From Niveibacterium sp. 24ML (GTDB lineage Bacteria > Pseudomonadota > Gammaproteobacteria > Burkholderiales > Rhodocyclaceae), in assembly GCF_026586805.1 (NCBI RefSeq), contig NZ_JAPFHA010000016.1:1-64000 (forward strand): DNA of 64,000 nucleotides, in the 5' to 3' direction. This document shows, one piece after another, positions 7,347-15,911 of the stretch (the stretch's first letter is position 1; each line of letters opens with the position of its first letter). The notes beneath the pieces were generated by a model, which worked only from the letters and a program-made list of their open reading frames with translations, had not been told where the DNA came from and did no database searches. The position numbers and the translations under genes are program-made.

Positions 7347-8783
7347 TCAGTCAACGTGCGCAGCGATGAACGCCTTGATCTGGCCTGCATCAGGGTCCAT
7401 TTCCTCTACGCGCTGGGGCAATGCCTCGATCCCATCGTAGCCTGATGGCCGTTCCGGAGCCTTGCCAAGCGCCTCAAGAATGGTCTCTTCGAACTTTGCC
7501 GGCAGTGCCGTCTCAAGAACCACCATGGGGATCCCGGCCTCACGATGCGCAGCGGCAACTTTGAGCGCATCGGCGGTGTGGGGATCGATGGTGATGCCAT
7601 AGCGCTCGGCGGTCGCACGGATCGTTGCCAAGCGATCTGCATGCGAACTGCTGCCCGAAACGAAGCCGTAAGCCGCGATCTGCTTGAAGTACGGTGTCGC
7701 TGACAGGTCAAACGCCCCGCCCGCATCGACTTCCGCCCAAAGTTTGCGCAGGGCCTCGGCGTCGCGGCCATGCAAGTCAAACACGAAGCGCTCAAAGTTC
7801 GAGGCCTTGGAAATATCCATCGACGGCGACGAGGTCTCGTGGGTTTCGGCCGTACCCCTCGGGCGATAAACGCCAGTGCGGAAGAACTCGTCCAGCACAT
7901 CGTTTTCGTTGGTAGCGAGCACCAGTTTGCGAATCGGCAAACCGAGCATGCGCGCAATATGTCCGGCGCAGATATTGCCGAAATTCCCTGACGGCACGGC
8001 AAACGAGACTTCTTCGCCGGACTTGGCCGTCACCGCAAAGTAGGCCTTGAAGTAGTAGACAACTTGTGCGGAAACACGGGCCCAGTTGATCGAGTTCACC
8101 GTACCGATCGCGTACTTGCGCTTGAACTCCAGATCGTTCGACACCGCCTTCACAACATCCTGGGCATCGTCGAACATCCCCCGCACGGCGATGTTGAAGA
8201 TGTTCTCATCTTGCAAGGAATACATCTGAGCGCGCTGGAACGGACTCATCTTGCCTGCGGGAGACAGCATGAACACACGCACGCCACGCTTGCCGCGCAT
8301 GGCGTACTCAGCCGCGGAGCCGGTATCGCCAGACGTGGCGCCAAGGATGTTGAGCGATTGCCCGGTCCTCTCGAGCGCGTACTCGAACAGGTTGCCGAGC
8401 AACTGCATCGCCATGTCCTTGAAGGCAAGGGTCGGGCCGTTTGAGAGCTCCAGCAGGTGCAAATCGGGTTCAAGGGTGGTCAACGGTGTGATATCGACAG
8501 CCCGCGCCTTGTCGCGCGCATTGCAGTAGACCTCCGCCCGATAGGTGCGATCGATGAGCAACTTCAGGTCGGCGGCCGGAATGTCGTCTGCGAACCGGGA
8601 AAGAACAGCAAACGCCAAGTCAGGGTATGACTTCCCGCGAAGCGCTTCGAGCTCTTGGGGCGTGAAAGACGGATAGCGCTCAGGCATCGCCAGGCCCCCA
8701 TCCTCCATCAGACCGCCAAGAAGAATGTCGAGGAATTGCTTGGGCGCAGACTGGCCACGGGTGGAAACGTAGTTCATCGCCAT
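7347..8783 (-). CDS. thrC: Threonine synthase
   Basis: Converts O-phosphohomoserine to threonine, last step of the threonine branch. 478 residues, the long fungal/proteobacterial type. The N-terminus MNYVSTRG and DGGLAMPERYP are family hallmarks; K122 in PTLAFKDMAMQ is the PLP lysine; GATSGDTGSAAEYAM and VPSGNFGNICAGH are the substrate- and phosphate-binding loops. It begins 1 bp after the hom stop codon, so the two are co-transcribed and probably translationally coupled. thrB is absent here and must lie elsewhere. A bidirectional terminator follows. Confidence 0.96.
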   Translation of the reverse strand: MAMNYVSTRGQSAPKQFLDILLGGLMEDGGLAMPERYPSFTPQELEALRGKSYPDLAFAVLSRFADDIPAADLKLLIDRTYRAEVYCNARDKARAVDITPLTTLEPDLHLLELSNGPTLAFKDMAMQLLGNLFEYALERTGQSLNILGATSGDTGSAAEYAMRGKRGVRVFMLSPAGKMSPFQRAQMYSLQDENIFNIAVRGMFDDAQDVVKAVSNDLEFKRKYAIGTVNSINWARVSAQVVYYFKAYFAVTAKSGEEVSFAVPSGNFGNICAGHIARMLGLPIRKLVLATNENDVLDEFFRTGVYRPRGTAETHETSSPSMDISKASNFERFVFDLHGRDAEALRKLWAEVDAGGAFDLSATPYFKQIAAYGFVSGSSSHADRLATIRATAERYGITIDPHTADALKVAAAHREAGIPMVVLETALPAKFEETILEALGKAPERPSGYDGIEALPQRVEEMDPDAGQIKAFIAAHVD

Positions 8784-8784
8784 C

Positions 8785-10098
8785 TCAGTTGCCCAATTCC
8801 TCGAGCCTGATCCGGGTCACCGCGCCATCGACCGTAGCCAGCTGCTCGATGCGTTCGATGGCCGCCACGACATTGCGCTCCAGCACTTTGTGCGTGAGCA
8901 GGATGATGCTGGCTTTGTCGGCGCCTTCAGGCGGTTCTTTCTGGATCATTGCTTCGATCGAAATGCCGTGATCCGCAAGAATCCGCGCGACGTCGGCCAG
9001 CACGCCAGGGCGGTCGAACACTTGCATCCGCAAATAGAAGGATGTCTCAACGTCGCCAATCGGCAGCACAGGCAACTCGACCATCTGATCGGCCTGGAAG
9101 GCAAGGTGGGGAACGCGGTGTTCCGGATCGGAGGTATGCATCCGCGTGACATCCACCAGGTCCGCGACAACAGCACTCGCCGTCGGCTCAGCACCGGCGC
9201 CACGGCCGTAGTAAAGCGTATGGCCAACGGCGTCGCCCTTGACCAGTACCGCGTTCATCACACCGTCAACACTTGCGATCAGGCGCTTTTCGGGGATCAG
9301 GGTCGGGTGCACGCGCAATTCGATGCCACGTGGCGTGCGGCGGGTGATCCCCAGCAGCTTGATGCGATAGCCAAGCTCCTCGGCGTAGCTGATGTCTTCG
9401 CGGGTCAGCTTGGTGATTCCCTCGACATAGGCCTTGTCAAACTGCATCGGCACGCCGAATGCAATCGAGCTCATGATCGTCAGTTTGTGAGCGGCATCAA
9501 CGCCTTCGACGTCGAAAGTCGGGTCGGCCTCGGCGTAACCAAGCCCTTGCGCAGCCTTGAGCGCGGTATCAAACGAAAGCCCCTTGTCGCGCATTTCCGA
9601 CAAGATGTAGTTCGTCGTTCCGTTGATGATGCCGGCAATCCACTCGATACGGTTTGCCGTCAAGCCCTCGCGCAGCGCCTTGATGATCGGGATGCCACCC
9701 GCAACCGCGGCTTCAAAGGCAACCATCACCCCCTTCTTTTGGGCAGCAGCGAAAATCTCGTTGCCATGCAGCGCAAGCAAGGCCTTGTTCGCGGTAACAA
9801 CATGCTTGCCGTTGGCTATGGCTTCAAGCACCAGCTCGCGTGCGATGCCGTAGCCACCGATCAGTTCAACGACGATGTCGATCTCCGGATCGCGCACCAC
9901 CTCGAATGCATCGGCAGTGATCCGCGCCTTGTCACCAACCAGCTTGGTCGCCAGCTCAATGTTGCGATCCGCAACGGACGCAATTCGAATCGGACGCCCG
10001 GCACGACGCGTGATTTCTTCCTGATTGCGGGACAACACGGTAAACGTGCCACCACCCACAGTCCCTATGCCCAGCAGGCCAACATTGATCGGTTTCAT
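8785..10098 (-). CDS. hom: Homoserine dehydrogenase
   Basis: Reduces aspartate semialdehyde to homoserine with NAD(P)H. 437 residues: Rossmann N-terminus with GLLGIGTVGGGT, catalytic domain (about 130-320) including NGTTNYILSEM and GYAEADPTFDVEGVDAAHKL (catalytic Glu, Asp and Lys), then a C-terminal ACT domain (about 350-430) beginning YLRMQVFDRPGVLADV, consistent with threonine feedback control known for this family. It is a monofunctional enzyme, not fused to aspartokinase. It leads directly into thrC. The aminotransferase gene upstream is 284 bp away. Confidence 0.96.
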   Translation of the reverse strand: MKPINVGLLGIGTVGGGTFTVLSRNQEEITRRAGRPIRIASVADRNIELATKLVGDKARITADAFEVVRDPEIDIVVELIGGYGIARELVLEAIANGKHVVTANKALLALHGNEIFAAAQKKGVMVAFEAAVAGGIPIIKALREGLTANRIEWIAGIINGTTNYILSEMRDKGLSFDTALKAAQGLGYAEADPTFDVEGVDAAHKLTIMSSIAFGVPMQFDKAYVEGITKLTREDISYAEELGYRIKLLGITRRTPRGIELRVHPTLIPEKRLIASVDGVMNAVLVKGDAVGHTLYYGRGAGAEPTASAVVADLVDVTRMHTSDPEHRVPHLAFQADQMVELPVLPIGDVETSFYLRMQVFDRPGVLADVARILADHGISIEAMIQKEPPEGADKASIILLTHKVLERNVVAAIERIEQLATVDGAVTRIRLEELGN

Positions 10099-10382
10099 GA
10101 CAGCTGTTTCTTGAAATAGATAGAGGGAATGACAAAGCGTACATGGATACAGAACCGGCGCGTATCCTTGCGCTGCACACTGAGAACCATCACCGTGATA
10201 GCGGTACGGACCCTGCGGACTTCGGTGCTCTGAGCCCGCCGCAGACGGTGATCCGCGGCCGGTGAGCGGCTGCCTCGTCGGTCACGAGGCGGATTGCTTT
10301 CAAATCACGGTCTTGCCACGCTCCAAGCGCGCCACGCACCACCTGCATAAGGCATTTGGCGCGGGCCGCTAGTTTAGCGTTT
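10099..10382. other. Intergenic region upstream of hom
   Basis: 284 bp between hom and the aminotransferase gene. A small 7-bp hairpin (10272-10278 with 10284-10290) is present without a T-run. No gene, leader peptide or recognised riboswitch was seen; the hom promoter is likely here. Confidence 0.35.
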
Positions 10383-11678
10383 TCACCCGCCGTGCCGCTT
10401 CCGATATTGCTCCAGGAAGCGTGCAATGCGTCCGATGGCTTCGCGCAAATCGTCTTCATGGGGCAGGAACACAACCCGGAAGTGATCTGGCGTCGGCCAA
10501 TTGAAGCCCGTGCCTTGCACGACCAGCACACGCGTCTCTTCGAGCATTTCCAGGATGAACTGCTGATCGTCGGCGATCGGATACACCGCCGGGTCCAGCC
10601 GCGGGAAGCAGTACAACGCAGCTTTCGGCTTGACACAGGAGACCCCTGGAATCTGGTTCAGCAGATCCACAGCCAGATCTCGTTGCCGCGCAAGCCGCCC
10701 GCCGGGCGCGACCAGATCCTTGATGCTCTGATAGCCGCCCAACGCAGTCTGGATTGCAAGCTGTCCAGGCGTATTCGAACAAAGCCGCATGGTCGCGAGA
10801 ATGTTCAGGCCCTCGATGTACCCCTGCGCCCGCCGCTTGTCTCCGGACACCACCATCCAGCCCGCACGGTACCCGCAGGACCGATAGTTTTTTGACAAGC
10901 CGTTGAACGTAATGAACAGCACATCGTCGGCCAATGAAGCGATGCTGGTGTGCGTTTCACCGTCATACAAGGTTTTATCGTAGATCTCGTCCGCGAACAC
11001 GATCAGCCCGTTAACACGCGCAATCTCGACGATCTCGCGCAGCACCTCAACCGGGTACAGAGCCCCCGTCGGGTTGTTCGGATTGATGACGACGATCCCC
11101 TTGGTGTTGGGCGTGATCTTTCGGCGGATATCGTCCAGATCAGGCAACCAGCCGGTCGCTTCATCACACACGTAATGTCGCGGTGTTCCGCCAGACAGAC
11201 TCACCGCCGCCGTGTAGAGCGGATAGTCCGGTGCCGGCAGGAGAATTTCATCGCCGGTATTGAGCAAGGCCTGCATGCTCATCACGATCAGTTCCGACGC
11301 ACCGTTACCGATGTAGACGTCGTCGATCGACACACCAGGAATGCCCTTCTCCTGCGTGTAATGGACAATTGCTTTGCGCGGCGCAAAGAGGCCCTTTGAA
11401 TCGGTATAGCCGGCCGCATCAGGCAGATTGCGAATCATGTCCTGCACGATCTCGTCGGGCGGAAGCAAACCGAAGGTGGCAAGGTTGCCGATATTCAGCT
11501 TGATGATCTTCTGACCGTCTTCTTCCATCTGCTTGGCGCGCGCAAGTGCGGGGCCACGGATTTCATAGCAGACATTTGCGAGCTTCGCGGACATATGGAG
11601 CGGGCGCGGCGCGCGGGCGGCGGCTGGCGGCTCAAGTCCGTGATCGCCCGAAATCCGCAAAAGGTTTGCCGCCGTCAT
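10383..11678 (-). CDS. alaA: AlaA-like pyridoxal-phosphate aminotransferase
   Basis: Class I/II aminotransferase close to E. coli AlaA (glutamate-pyruvate transaminase): VCYEIRGPALARAKQMEE at the start, LNIGNLATFG, INPNNPTGALYP, FADEIYDK, and FNGLSKNYRSCGYRAGW with the PLP lysine. It probably makes alanine from pyruvate; valine-pyruvate activity is an alternative. ATG 11678 (431 residues) is chosen because GGAGAG sits just upstream; ATG 11594 would give 403 residues, nearer to E. coli AlaA, but has no ribosome site. In many betaproteobacteria this gene sits directly before hom; here the order is the same with a longer gap. Confidence 0.88.
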   Translation of the reverse strand: MTAANLLRISGDHGLEPPAAARAPRPLHMSAKLANVCYEIRGPALARAKQMEEDGQKIIKLNIGNLATFGLLPPDEIVQDMIRNLPDAAGYTDSKGLFAPRKAIVHYTQEKGIPGVSIDDVYIGNGASELIVMSMQALLNTGDEILLPAPDYPLYTAAVSLSGGTPRHYVCDEATGWLPDLDDIRRKITPNTKGIVVINPNNPTGALYPVEVLREIVEIARVNGLIVFADEIYDKTLYDGETHTSIASLADDVLFITFNGLSKNYRSCGYRAGWMVVSGDKRRAQGYIEGLNILATMRLCSNTPGQLAIQTALGGYQSIKDLVAPGGRLARQRDLAVDLLNQIPGVSCVKPKAALYCFPRLDPAVYPIADDQQFILEMLEETRVLVVQGTGFNWPTPDHFRVVFLPHEDDLREAIGRIARFLEQYRKRHGG

Positions 11679-11737
11679 GATGCTCTCCGCGAGTGGTGCG
11701 CGCCCGCTGAATTGCAAGGCGCGCCAAATCAAAAGGT

Positions 11738-11743
11738 TATAAT
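11738..11743 (+). promoter_or_regulatory. Candidate -10 box upstream of the Mth938-like gene
   Basis: A perfect TATAAT lies 44 bp before ATG 11788. The best upstream match for a -35 element, TTGCAA at 11712-11717, is 20 bp away, which is long, so the call is tentative. Confidence 0.35.
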
Positions 11744-11787
11744 CGTATCCAAGGCTCACTACTGCCGCAATCGCGGTGCAGCAAACG

Positions 11788-12168
11788 ATGAAACTGAACC
11801 TTGATCAAGTGGCAGGTCTGAACCTCGTCACCGCTTGCGGCGACCAGTTTGTGGCGATCAACGGCGAACGCTACGAGAGCAGCCTCATCGTCGGACCACA
11901 ATTGCTCGACAAAGCTTGGCAAGTCAGCGGCTTCGACGCGCTAACCGAAGAGGCCATTCTTGCCTTGCGGGCGCATCAGGCTGTGATCACGCTGATCGGC
12001 ACCGGAAAGCGCCAGCGCTTCCCCGCCCCACGGCTATTGCGGCCCTTGATCGAAGCGCAGCGCGGCTTCGAGATCATGGATACCGCCGCCGCATGCCGGA
12101 CCTACAATATTCTTGCAGGCGAAGGGCGTAGTGTAATCGCCGCGCTGATGCTTGATCCGTCCTCGTGA
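11788..12168 (+). CDS. Mth938-like domain protein (DUF498/NDUFAF3 family)
   Basis: 126 residues. The pattern INGERYESSLIVGP, followed by LLIGTG-type text (ITLIGTGKRQRFP) and a C-terminal MDTAAACRTYNILAGEGRSVIAALML, matches the Mth938/Xcc1710 family, whose eukaryotic relative NDUFAF3 assists complex I assembly. The bacterial role is not established; in betaproteobacteria the gene is often near BCP peroxiredoxin and PhoH genes, as here. ATG 11788 was preferred to the GTG four codons upstream. Divergent from the aminotransferase gene. Confidence 0.75.
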   Translation: MKLNLDQVAGLNLVTACGDQFVAINGERYESSLIVGPQLLDKAWQVSGFDALTEEAILALRAHQAVITLIGTGKRQRFPAPRLLRPLIEAQRGFEIMDTAAACRTYNILAGEGRSVIAALMLDPSS

Positions 12169-12243
12169 CTTCATTTTTCCGACGATTGCCCCCGCAAGCC
12201 TCGCTCGGCTAATCTGGAGTGGCTTCATCATTCGGAGACCGCG

Positions 12244-12699
12244 ATGGCAGGCACTGCTGCCCCAGATTTCACCCTCCCCGCCACCTCAGGCAAAACCATC
12301 TCACTTACCGAGCTTCGCGGAAGCAAAGTCGTTCTGTACTTCTACCCCAAAGACAACACCCCGGGCTGTACGCAGGAAGGTTCTGATTTTCGCGACCTGC
12401 ATGCTGAGTTCGTAAAGCTTGGCGCAGTCGTCTTTGGCGTTTCTCGAGACAGCATCAAGTCTCATGAGAACTTCAAATCAAAGATGAGTTTTCCGTTCGA
12501 TTTGATCTCGGATGCGGACGAACAGCTTTGCACGGCCTTGGGTGTCATCAAGCTCAAGAACATGTACGGGAAGCAGGTTCGGGGCATCGAACGGAGTACC
12601 TTTGTCATTGATGAGAAAGGAGAAATCCGCCGCGAATGGCGCGGTTTGAAAGTGGCCGGACACGCTCAGGAAGTACTCGATTTCGTCGCAACGCTCTGA
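12244..12699 (+). CDS. bcp: Thiol peroxidase, BCP/PrxQ-type peroxiredoxin
   Basis: Reduces hydrogen peroxide and alkyl hydroperoxides with thioredoxin. 151 residues; APDFTLPATSGKTISL at the start and YFYPKDNTPGCTQEG with peroxidatic C42 are standard. The position five residues later, where E. coli BCP has its resolving cysteine, is Ser, so the enzyme either works as a 1-Cys type or uses the only other Cys, in DEQLCTALG. Cytoplasmic. It stands between the Mth938-like gene and phoH in the same direction. Confidence 0.93.
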   Translation: MAGTAAPDFTLPATSGKTISLTELRGSKVVLYFYPKDNTPGCTQEGSDFRDLHAEFVKLGAVVFGVSRDSIKSHENFKSKMSFPFDLISDADEQLCTALGVIKLKNMYGKQVRGIERSTFVIDEKGEIRREWRGLKVAGHAQEVLDFVATL

Positions 12700-12736
12700 A
12701 CCCTATCCCGCCCAACTTCTGCAGAGGCTTTAGCTC

Positions 12737-14164
12737 ATGAACGCAAAACGCCAGTCAGCAAGCACTGCCGCCACGACGAAGCTTTTCGTGCTCGATACGA
12801 ACGTGTTGATGCACGACCCGAACTGCCTCTACCGCTTTGAAGAGCACGATCTTTTCATCCCGATCCAGACGCTGGAAGAGCTGGACGCGCACAAAAAGGG
12901 GATGTCGGAAGTCGCGCGGAATGCCCGGCAAGCAAGCCGGATGATGGATGAGATCGTTTCATCCTCACCCGACGGAATCGAGGTCGGAATCCCCCTCACC
13001 ACCCCGTCGCGCGAGTTGGCATCAGGCAGGCTGTTCCTGCAAACCGAGGCTATCCCGACCGTTCTGCCAGTCAATCTGCCCACCGCCAAGGCGGACAATC
13101 AGATTCTGGCTGTGGTTCACCATCTGGCGCAAAAACATCCGAGGCGTGCAGTGATCCTGGTGTCGAAAGACATCAATATGCGGATCAAGGCGCGCGCGCT
13201 TGGCCTGGAGGCGCAGGACTACTTCAACGACAAGGTGCTTGAGGACACCGACCTCCTTTACACCGGTGTTCGTGAACTGCCAGCGGACTTCTGGGACACG
13301 CATGGCAAGGGGATGGAGTCGTGGAAGGAGAACGGGCGCACGTATTACCGACTCAAGGGCCCCCTTTGCGCCGAGATGGTTGTCAACGAGTTCATCTTTC
13401 AGGAAGGTGAGCGTCCGCTTTATGCGCTGGTGAAAGAGCACAGCGGACCGACCGTCGTGCTCGAAACCTTGATCGACTTCTCACACCAGAAGAACAATGT
13501 CTGGGGGATCACCGCAAGAAACCGTGAGCAGAACTTCGCGCTCAATCTGCTGATGAACCCCGACATTGATTTCGTTTCCCTCCTCGGGCAGGCAGGCACG
13601 GGCAAAACGCTGCTGACACTCGCAGCGAGCCTCACGCAGGTGCTTGAAACCAAGCGCTACAGCGAGATCATCATGACCCGCGTGACCGTTCCTGTTGGCG
13701 AGGACATCGGCTTTCTGCCCGGCACCGAAGAGGAAAAGATGGCGCCATGGATGGGGGCACTCGAAGACAATCTTGACGTTCTCAACGGCAACGCGGAAGA
13801 AGGCGGCCATTACGGCGGAGAATGGGGGCGCGCAGCAACGCGGGATCTGATTCGAACCCGCATCAAGATAAAGAGCCTGAACTTCATGCGTGGCCGCACA
13901 TTCATCAACAAGTTCCTCATCATCGACGAAGCGCAGAACCTGACGCCAAAGCAGATGAAGACGCTGATCACTCGGGCGGGGCCAGGCACCAAGGTTGTCT
14001 GCCTGGGCAATATTGCCCAAATTGACACGCCCTACCTGACCGAAGGCAGTTCAGGCCTGACTTACGTGGTGGACCGCTTCAAGGACTGGCAGCACAGCGG
14101 TCACATCACGCTGCAGCGCGGCGAGCGTTCCCGCTTGGCTGACCGCGCCGGAGAAGTGCTTTGA
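12737..14164 (+). CDS. PIN-PhoH fusion protein (PhoH2-type ATPase/RNase)
   Basis: 475 residues. N-terminal PIN nuclease domain (about 14-150) starting FVLDTNVLMHD, with conserved acidic residues including D20, and a C-terminal PhoH ATPase domain (about 240-470) with Walker A GQAGTGKT, followed by MTRVTVPVGEDIGFLPGTEEEKM and FLIIDEAQNLTP. Mycobacterial PhoH2 homologues act as RNA helicase and sequence-specific RNase in a toxin-antitoxin context; the role here is inferred only from architecture. The stop codon overlaps the TTG start of the next gene. Confidence 0.9.
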   Translation: MNAKRQSASTAATTKLFVLDTNVLMHDPNCLYRFEEHDLFIPIQTLEELDAHKKGMSEVARNARQASRMMDEIVSSSPDGIEVGIPLTTPSRELASGRLFLQTEAIPTVLPVNLPTAKADNQILAVVHHLAQKHPRRAVILVSKDINMRIKARALGLEAQDYFNDKVLEDTDLLYTGVRELPADFWDTHGKGMESWKENGRTYYRLKGPLCAEMVVNEFIFQEGERPLYALVKEHSGPTVVLETLIDFSHQKNNVWGITARNREQNFALNLLMNPDIDFVSLLGQAGTGKTLLTLAASLTQVLETKRYSEIIMTRVTVPVGEDIGFLPGTEEEKMAPWMGALEDNLDVLNGNAEEGGHYGGEWGRAATRDLIRTRIKIKSLNFMRGRTFINKFLIIDEAQNLTPKQMKTLITRAGPGTKVVCLGNIAQIDTPYLTEGSSGLTYVVDRFKDWQHSGHITLQRGERSRLADRAGEVL

Positions 14165-14439
14165 CCGAGGCGCCGCGCGCGGAATCGCCCGCCGCGCGGC
14201 GCCACTGGCGGCGAACCTTGGCGCTGACGCTCGCGCTGCTTTCGGTGTGGTTTCTAGTGACGATCATCACCAGCTTCTTCCCGGAGTGGCTCAATCAACG
14301 TGAGTTTCTCGGGTTTCCAGTGGGGTTCTACTTCGCAGCCCAAGGCACCCTTCTGATCTACCTTGCAATCGTGGGTGTGCACACTTGGGCCATGAACCGG
14401 CTCGACAAACGCTACAAGGCCACGAACCAGGAGCAATAA
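14161..14439 (+). CDS. DUF4212 protein, putative solute-symporter small subunit
   Basis: 92 residues. A basic N-terminus (RRHWRRT) is followed by two membrane segments, LALTLALLSVWFLVTIIT and FYFAAQGTLLIYLAIVGVHTWAM, around FPEWLNQREFLGFPVGF. This matches DUF4212 (sodium/solute symporter small subunit, usually paired with an ActP-like large subunit). The large subunit is absent: the next gene is on the other strand. The TTG start at 14161 overlaps the phoH stop (TTGA), suggesting translational coupling. Membrane location. Confidence 0.8.
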   Translation: MTEAPRAESPAARRHWRRTLALTLALLSVWFLVTIITSFFPEWLNQREFLGFPVGFYFAAQGTLLIYLAIVGVHTWAMNRLDKRYKATNQEQ

Positions 14440-14494
14440 CCCGTCCAGGCCTTCTGGGAAGCGCGATCTCTAGCTCGCCGGCGCGGCGAAGCGC

Positions 14495-15079
14495 TCATGC
14501 AGCAAAGCGGCGCTCCCCGGCGACCGCAGAATCAAGCATCCACGCCCGCACATCCGTTCGATTCGGAAGACGGTCGGTACGCCAGTGCGCCAGCTTCAAG
14601 CCGCACGTGGCCAATTCGGCCAAAGCGCGAGAGCGCAAAGGATGGCCGCTACTTGCTTCAGCCCGATCAAGGACCACAATCGCCAGAGGACGGAAATCCT
14701 TGCTGCACACCACGAAATCAAGCACACCCAACCCGTAGTCTCGGGCCCGCGCATTGATCTTGTGGCTGCCGACATGGACGAGCACTTCGTACTCCGGTAA
14801 CGCGACGCGCAAGAGGAGATAGACGAGACGCTCCTCGCGCTCAAGCAGTTCAGTGTCTTTTGCCTGAACACTCGCCCCGGGCAGCGACGCGCCGATGGGC
14901 AACGTCGGGAGTGCTCCCATGGTGGCTGTCGGCACACGCCCCGCTGCGGACTGCAAGAATTCTGCTTCACGCGTTGAGGCCAGGCGTTGGGATTCGCCAA
15001 TGGCGCGGAAACTTCGGCGAATGACCCAGAAGCCGAAAGCGACGATCAAGAGCAGCAGCAGGAAGGAAATCGCTTTCAT
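14495..15079 (-). CDS. DUF2726 protein with N-terminal membrane anchor
   Basis: 194 residues from ATG 15079. Residues 4-18 (SFLLLLLIVAFGFWV) form a membrane anchor, then a low-complexity linker, then a DUF2726-like domain (about 85-180) with LLEREERLVYLLLRVALPEYEVLVHVG and DFVVCSKDFRPLAIVVLDRAE. DUF2726 is related to nuclease-like folds, but a catalytic role has not been shown. The start is taken at the anchor because the upstream extension is unlike the family. It converges with the DUF4212 gene. Function unknown. Confidence 0.65.
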   Translation of the reverse strand: MKAISFLLLLLIVAFGFWVIRRSFRAIGESQRLASTREAEFLQSAAGRVPTATMGALPTLPIGASLPGASVQAKDTELLEREERLVYLLLRVALPEYEVLVHVGSHKINARARDYGLGVLDFVVCSKDFRPLAIVVLDRAEASSGHPLRSRALAELATCGLKLAHWRTDRLPNRTDVRAWMLDSAVAGERRFAA

Positions 15080-15202
15080 GGATACCGGCACACGGGTTTG
15101 CGGACCGGCGGATTCTAGCGGCATCCGATTGGCATTCTGGTGCTGCGCCGGCGATCCCCGACAAGCGGCGGCGCTATACACGAGCAATTACAAAATCAAG
15201 GG

Positions 15203-15231
15203 TTTACCGCTCTAGGTGTGCGCGATATAGT
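15203..15231 (+). promoter_or_regulatory. Sigma-70-like promoter with -10 box six bases before the NlpC start codon
   Basis: TTTACC (15203-15208), a 17-bp spacer, then TATAGT (15226-15231). Transcription would begin at or next to ATG 15238, so the mRNA may be leaderless; no ribosome site is visible. Confidence 0.45.
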
Positions 15232-15237
15232 GCGCCG

Positions 15238-15807
15238 ATGAGCGTAAAAACAACACTCTGCGGAGCCCTGCTATGCGTGCTGTCGCACGCATCTCTAGCA
15301 GCTGAACCTCCGCCCCATATCCCGGGCAGAGGTACGGCATTGGAGCAAGCGCCAGAAGCGACTTCGTCCGATTCGCTTCTGACTCGCGCGACGCGCAGTG
15401 CCGGCAGCCTGATGGATTCGGGGCTCCAGTACTTGGGCATACGGTACCGGTTTGGCGGAAACTCCGCTGAAACAGGCTTCGACTGCAGCGGCCTGGTGCG
15501 TCACGTATTCATGGAAGCGCTGGGTCTCAATCTGCCTCGTACCGCGCGTGAAATGTCCCAAGTAGGCGAGCGCGTACAGCCTTCGGAGCTCAAACCCGGT
15601 GACCTCGTGTTCTTCAACACGATGAGGAAAACCTTCTCCCATGTTGGAATCTATGTGGGCAATGATCAGTTTTTGCACTCCCCCTCGGCTGGCGGCAAAG
15701 TCCGCGTCGAGAGCATGTCGCAGGATTATTGGCGCAAGCGCTTCAACGGCGCGCGCCGTTTGGTTGACCAGTCAGACACAGCCGAAATGGAAACAAAGCT
15801 CCGCTAG
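15238..15807 (+). CDS. NlpC/P60-family peptidoglycan hydrolase (endopeptidase)
   Basis: 189 residues. N-terminal signal peptide ending near SHASLAA, then an NlpC/P60 domain (about 60-175) with catalytic C83 in GFDCSGL, H135 in FSHVGIYVG and a polar third residue, H147 in FLHSP. The family cleaves D-Glu/DAP peptide stems in the periplasm or outer membrane space. There is no lipobox, so it is probably secreted and not a lipoprotein like E. coli Spr/MepS. It has its own promoter-like sequence and a terminator. Confidence 0.9.
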   Translation: MSVKTTLCGALLCVLSHASLAAEPPPHIPGRGTALEQAPEATSSDSLLTRATRSAGSLMDSGLQYLGIRYRFGGNSAETGFDCSGLVRHVFMEALGLNLPRTAREMSQVGERVQPSELKPGDLVFFNTMRKTFSHVGIYVGNDQFLHSPSAGGKVRVESMSQDYWRKRFNGARRLVDQSDTAEMETKLR

Positions 15808-15862
15808 CCGTCTGAATGTGATGGACGCCCACTAAGCCCTGCAGGCACTGCGGGAACAAGAC

Positions 15863-15900
15863 AAAAGCAAACGGCCCACAACTGTGGGCCGTTTGCTTTT
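15863..15900. terminator. Bidirectional terminator between the NlpC gene and cheA
   Basis: An 18-bp perfect stem (15863-15880 with 15883-15900) with a 2-base apex, core ACGGCCCACA/TGTGGGCCGT, with A-rich and T-rich outer arms. Serves both converging genes. Confidence 0.85.
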
Positions 15901-15911
15901 TGTGATGGCGC

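Noticed and set aside
8890-10119. Long plus-strand frame opposite hom
   Set aside because: Shadow of the hom gene; translation has no family resemblance and hom is certain.
10272-10290. Hairpin upstream of hom considered as a terminator or attenuator
   Set aside because: Only 7 bp, no T-run on either strand, no leader peptide rich in Thr or Ile codons was found.
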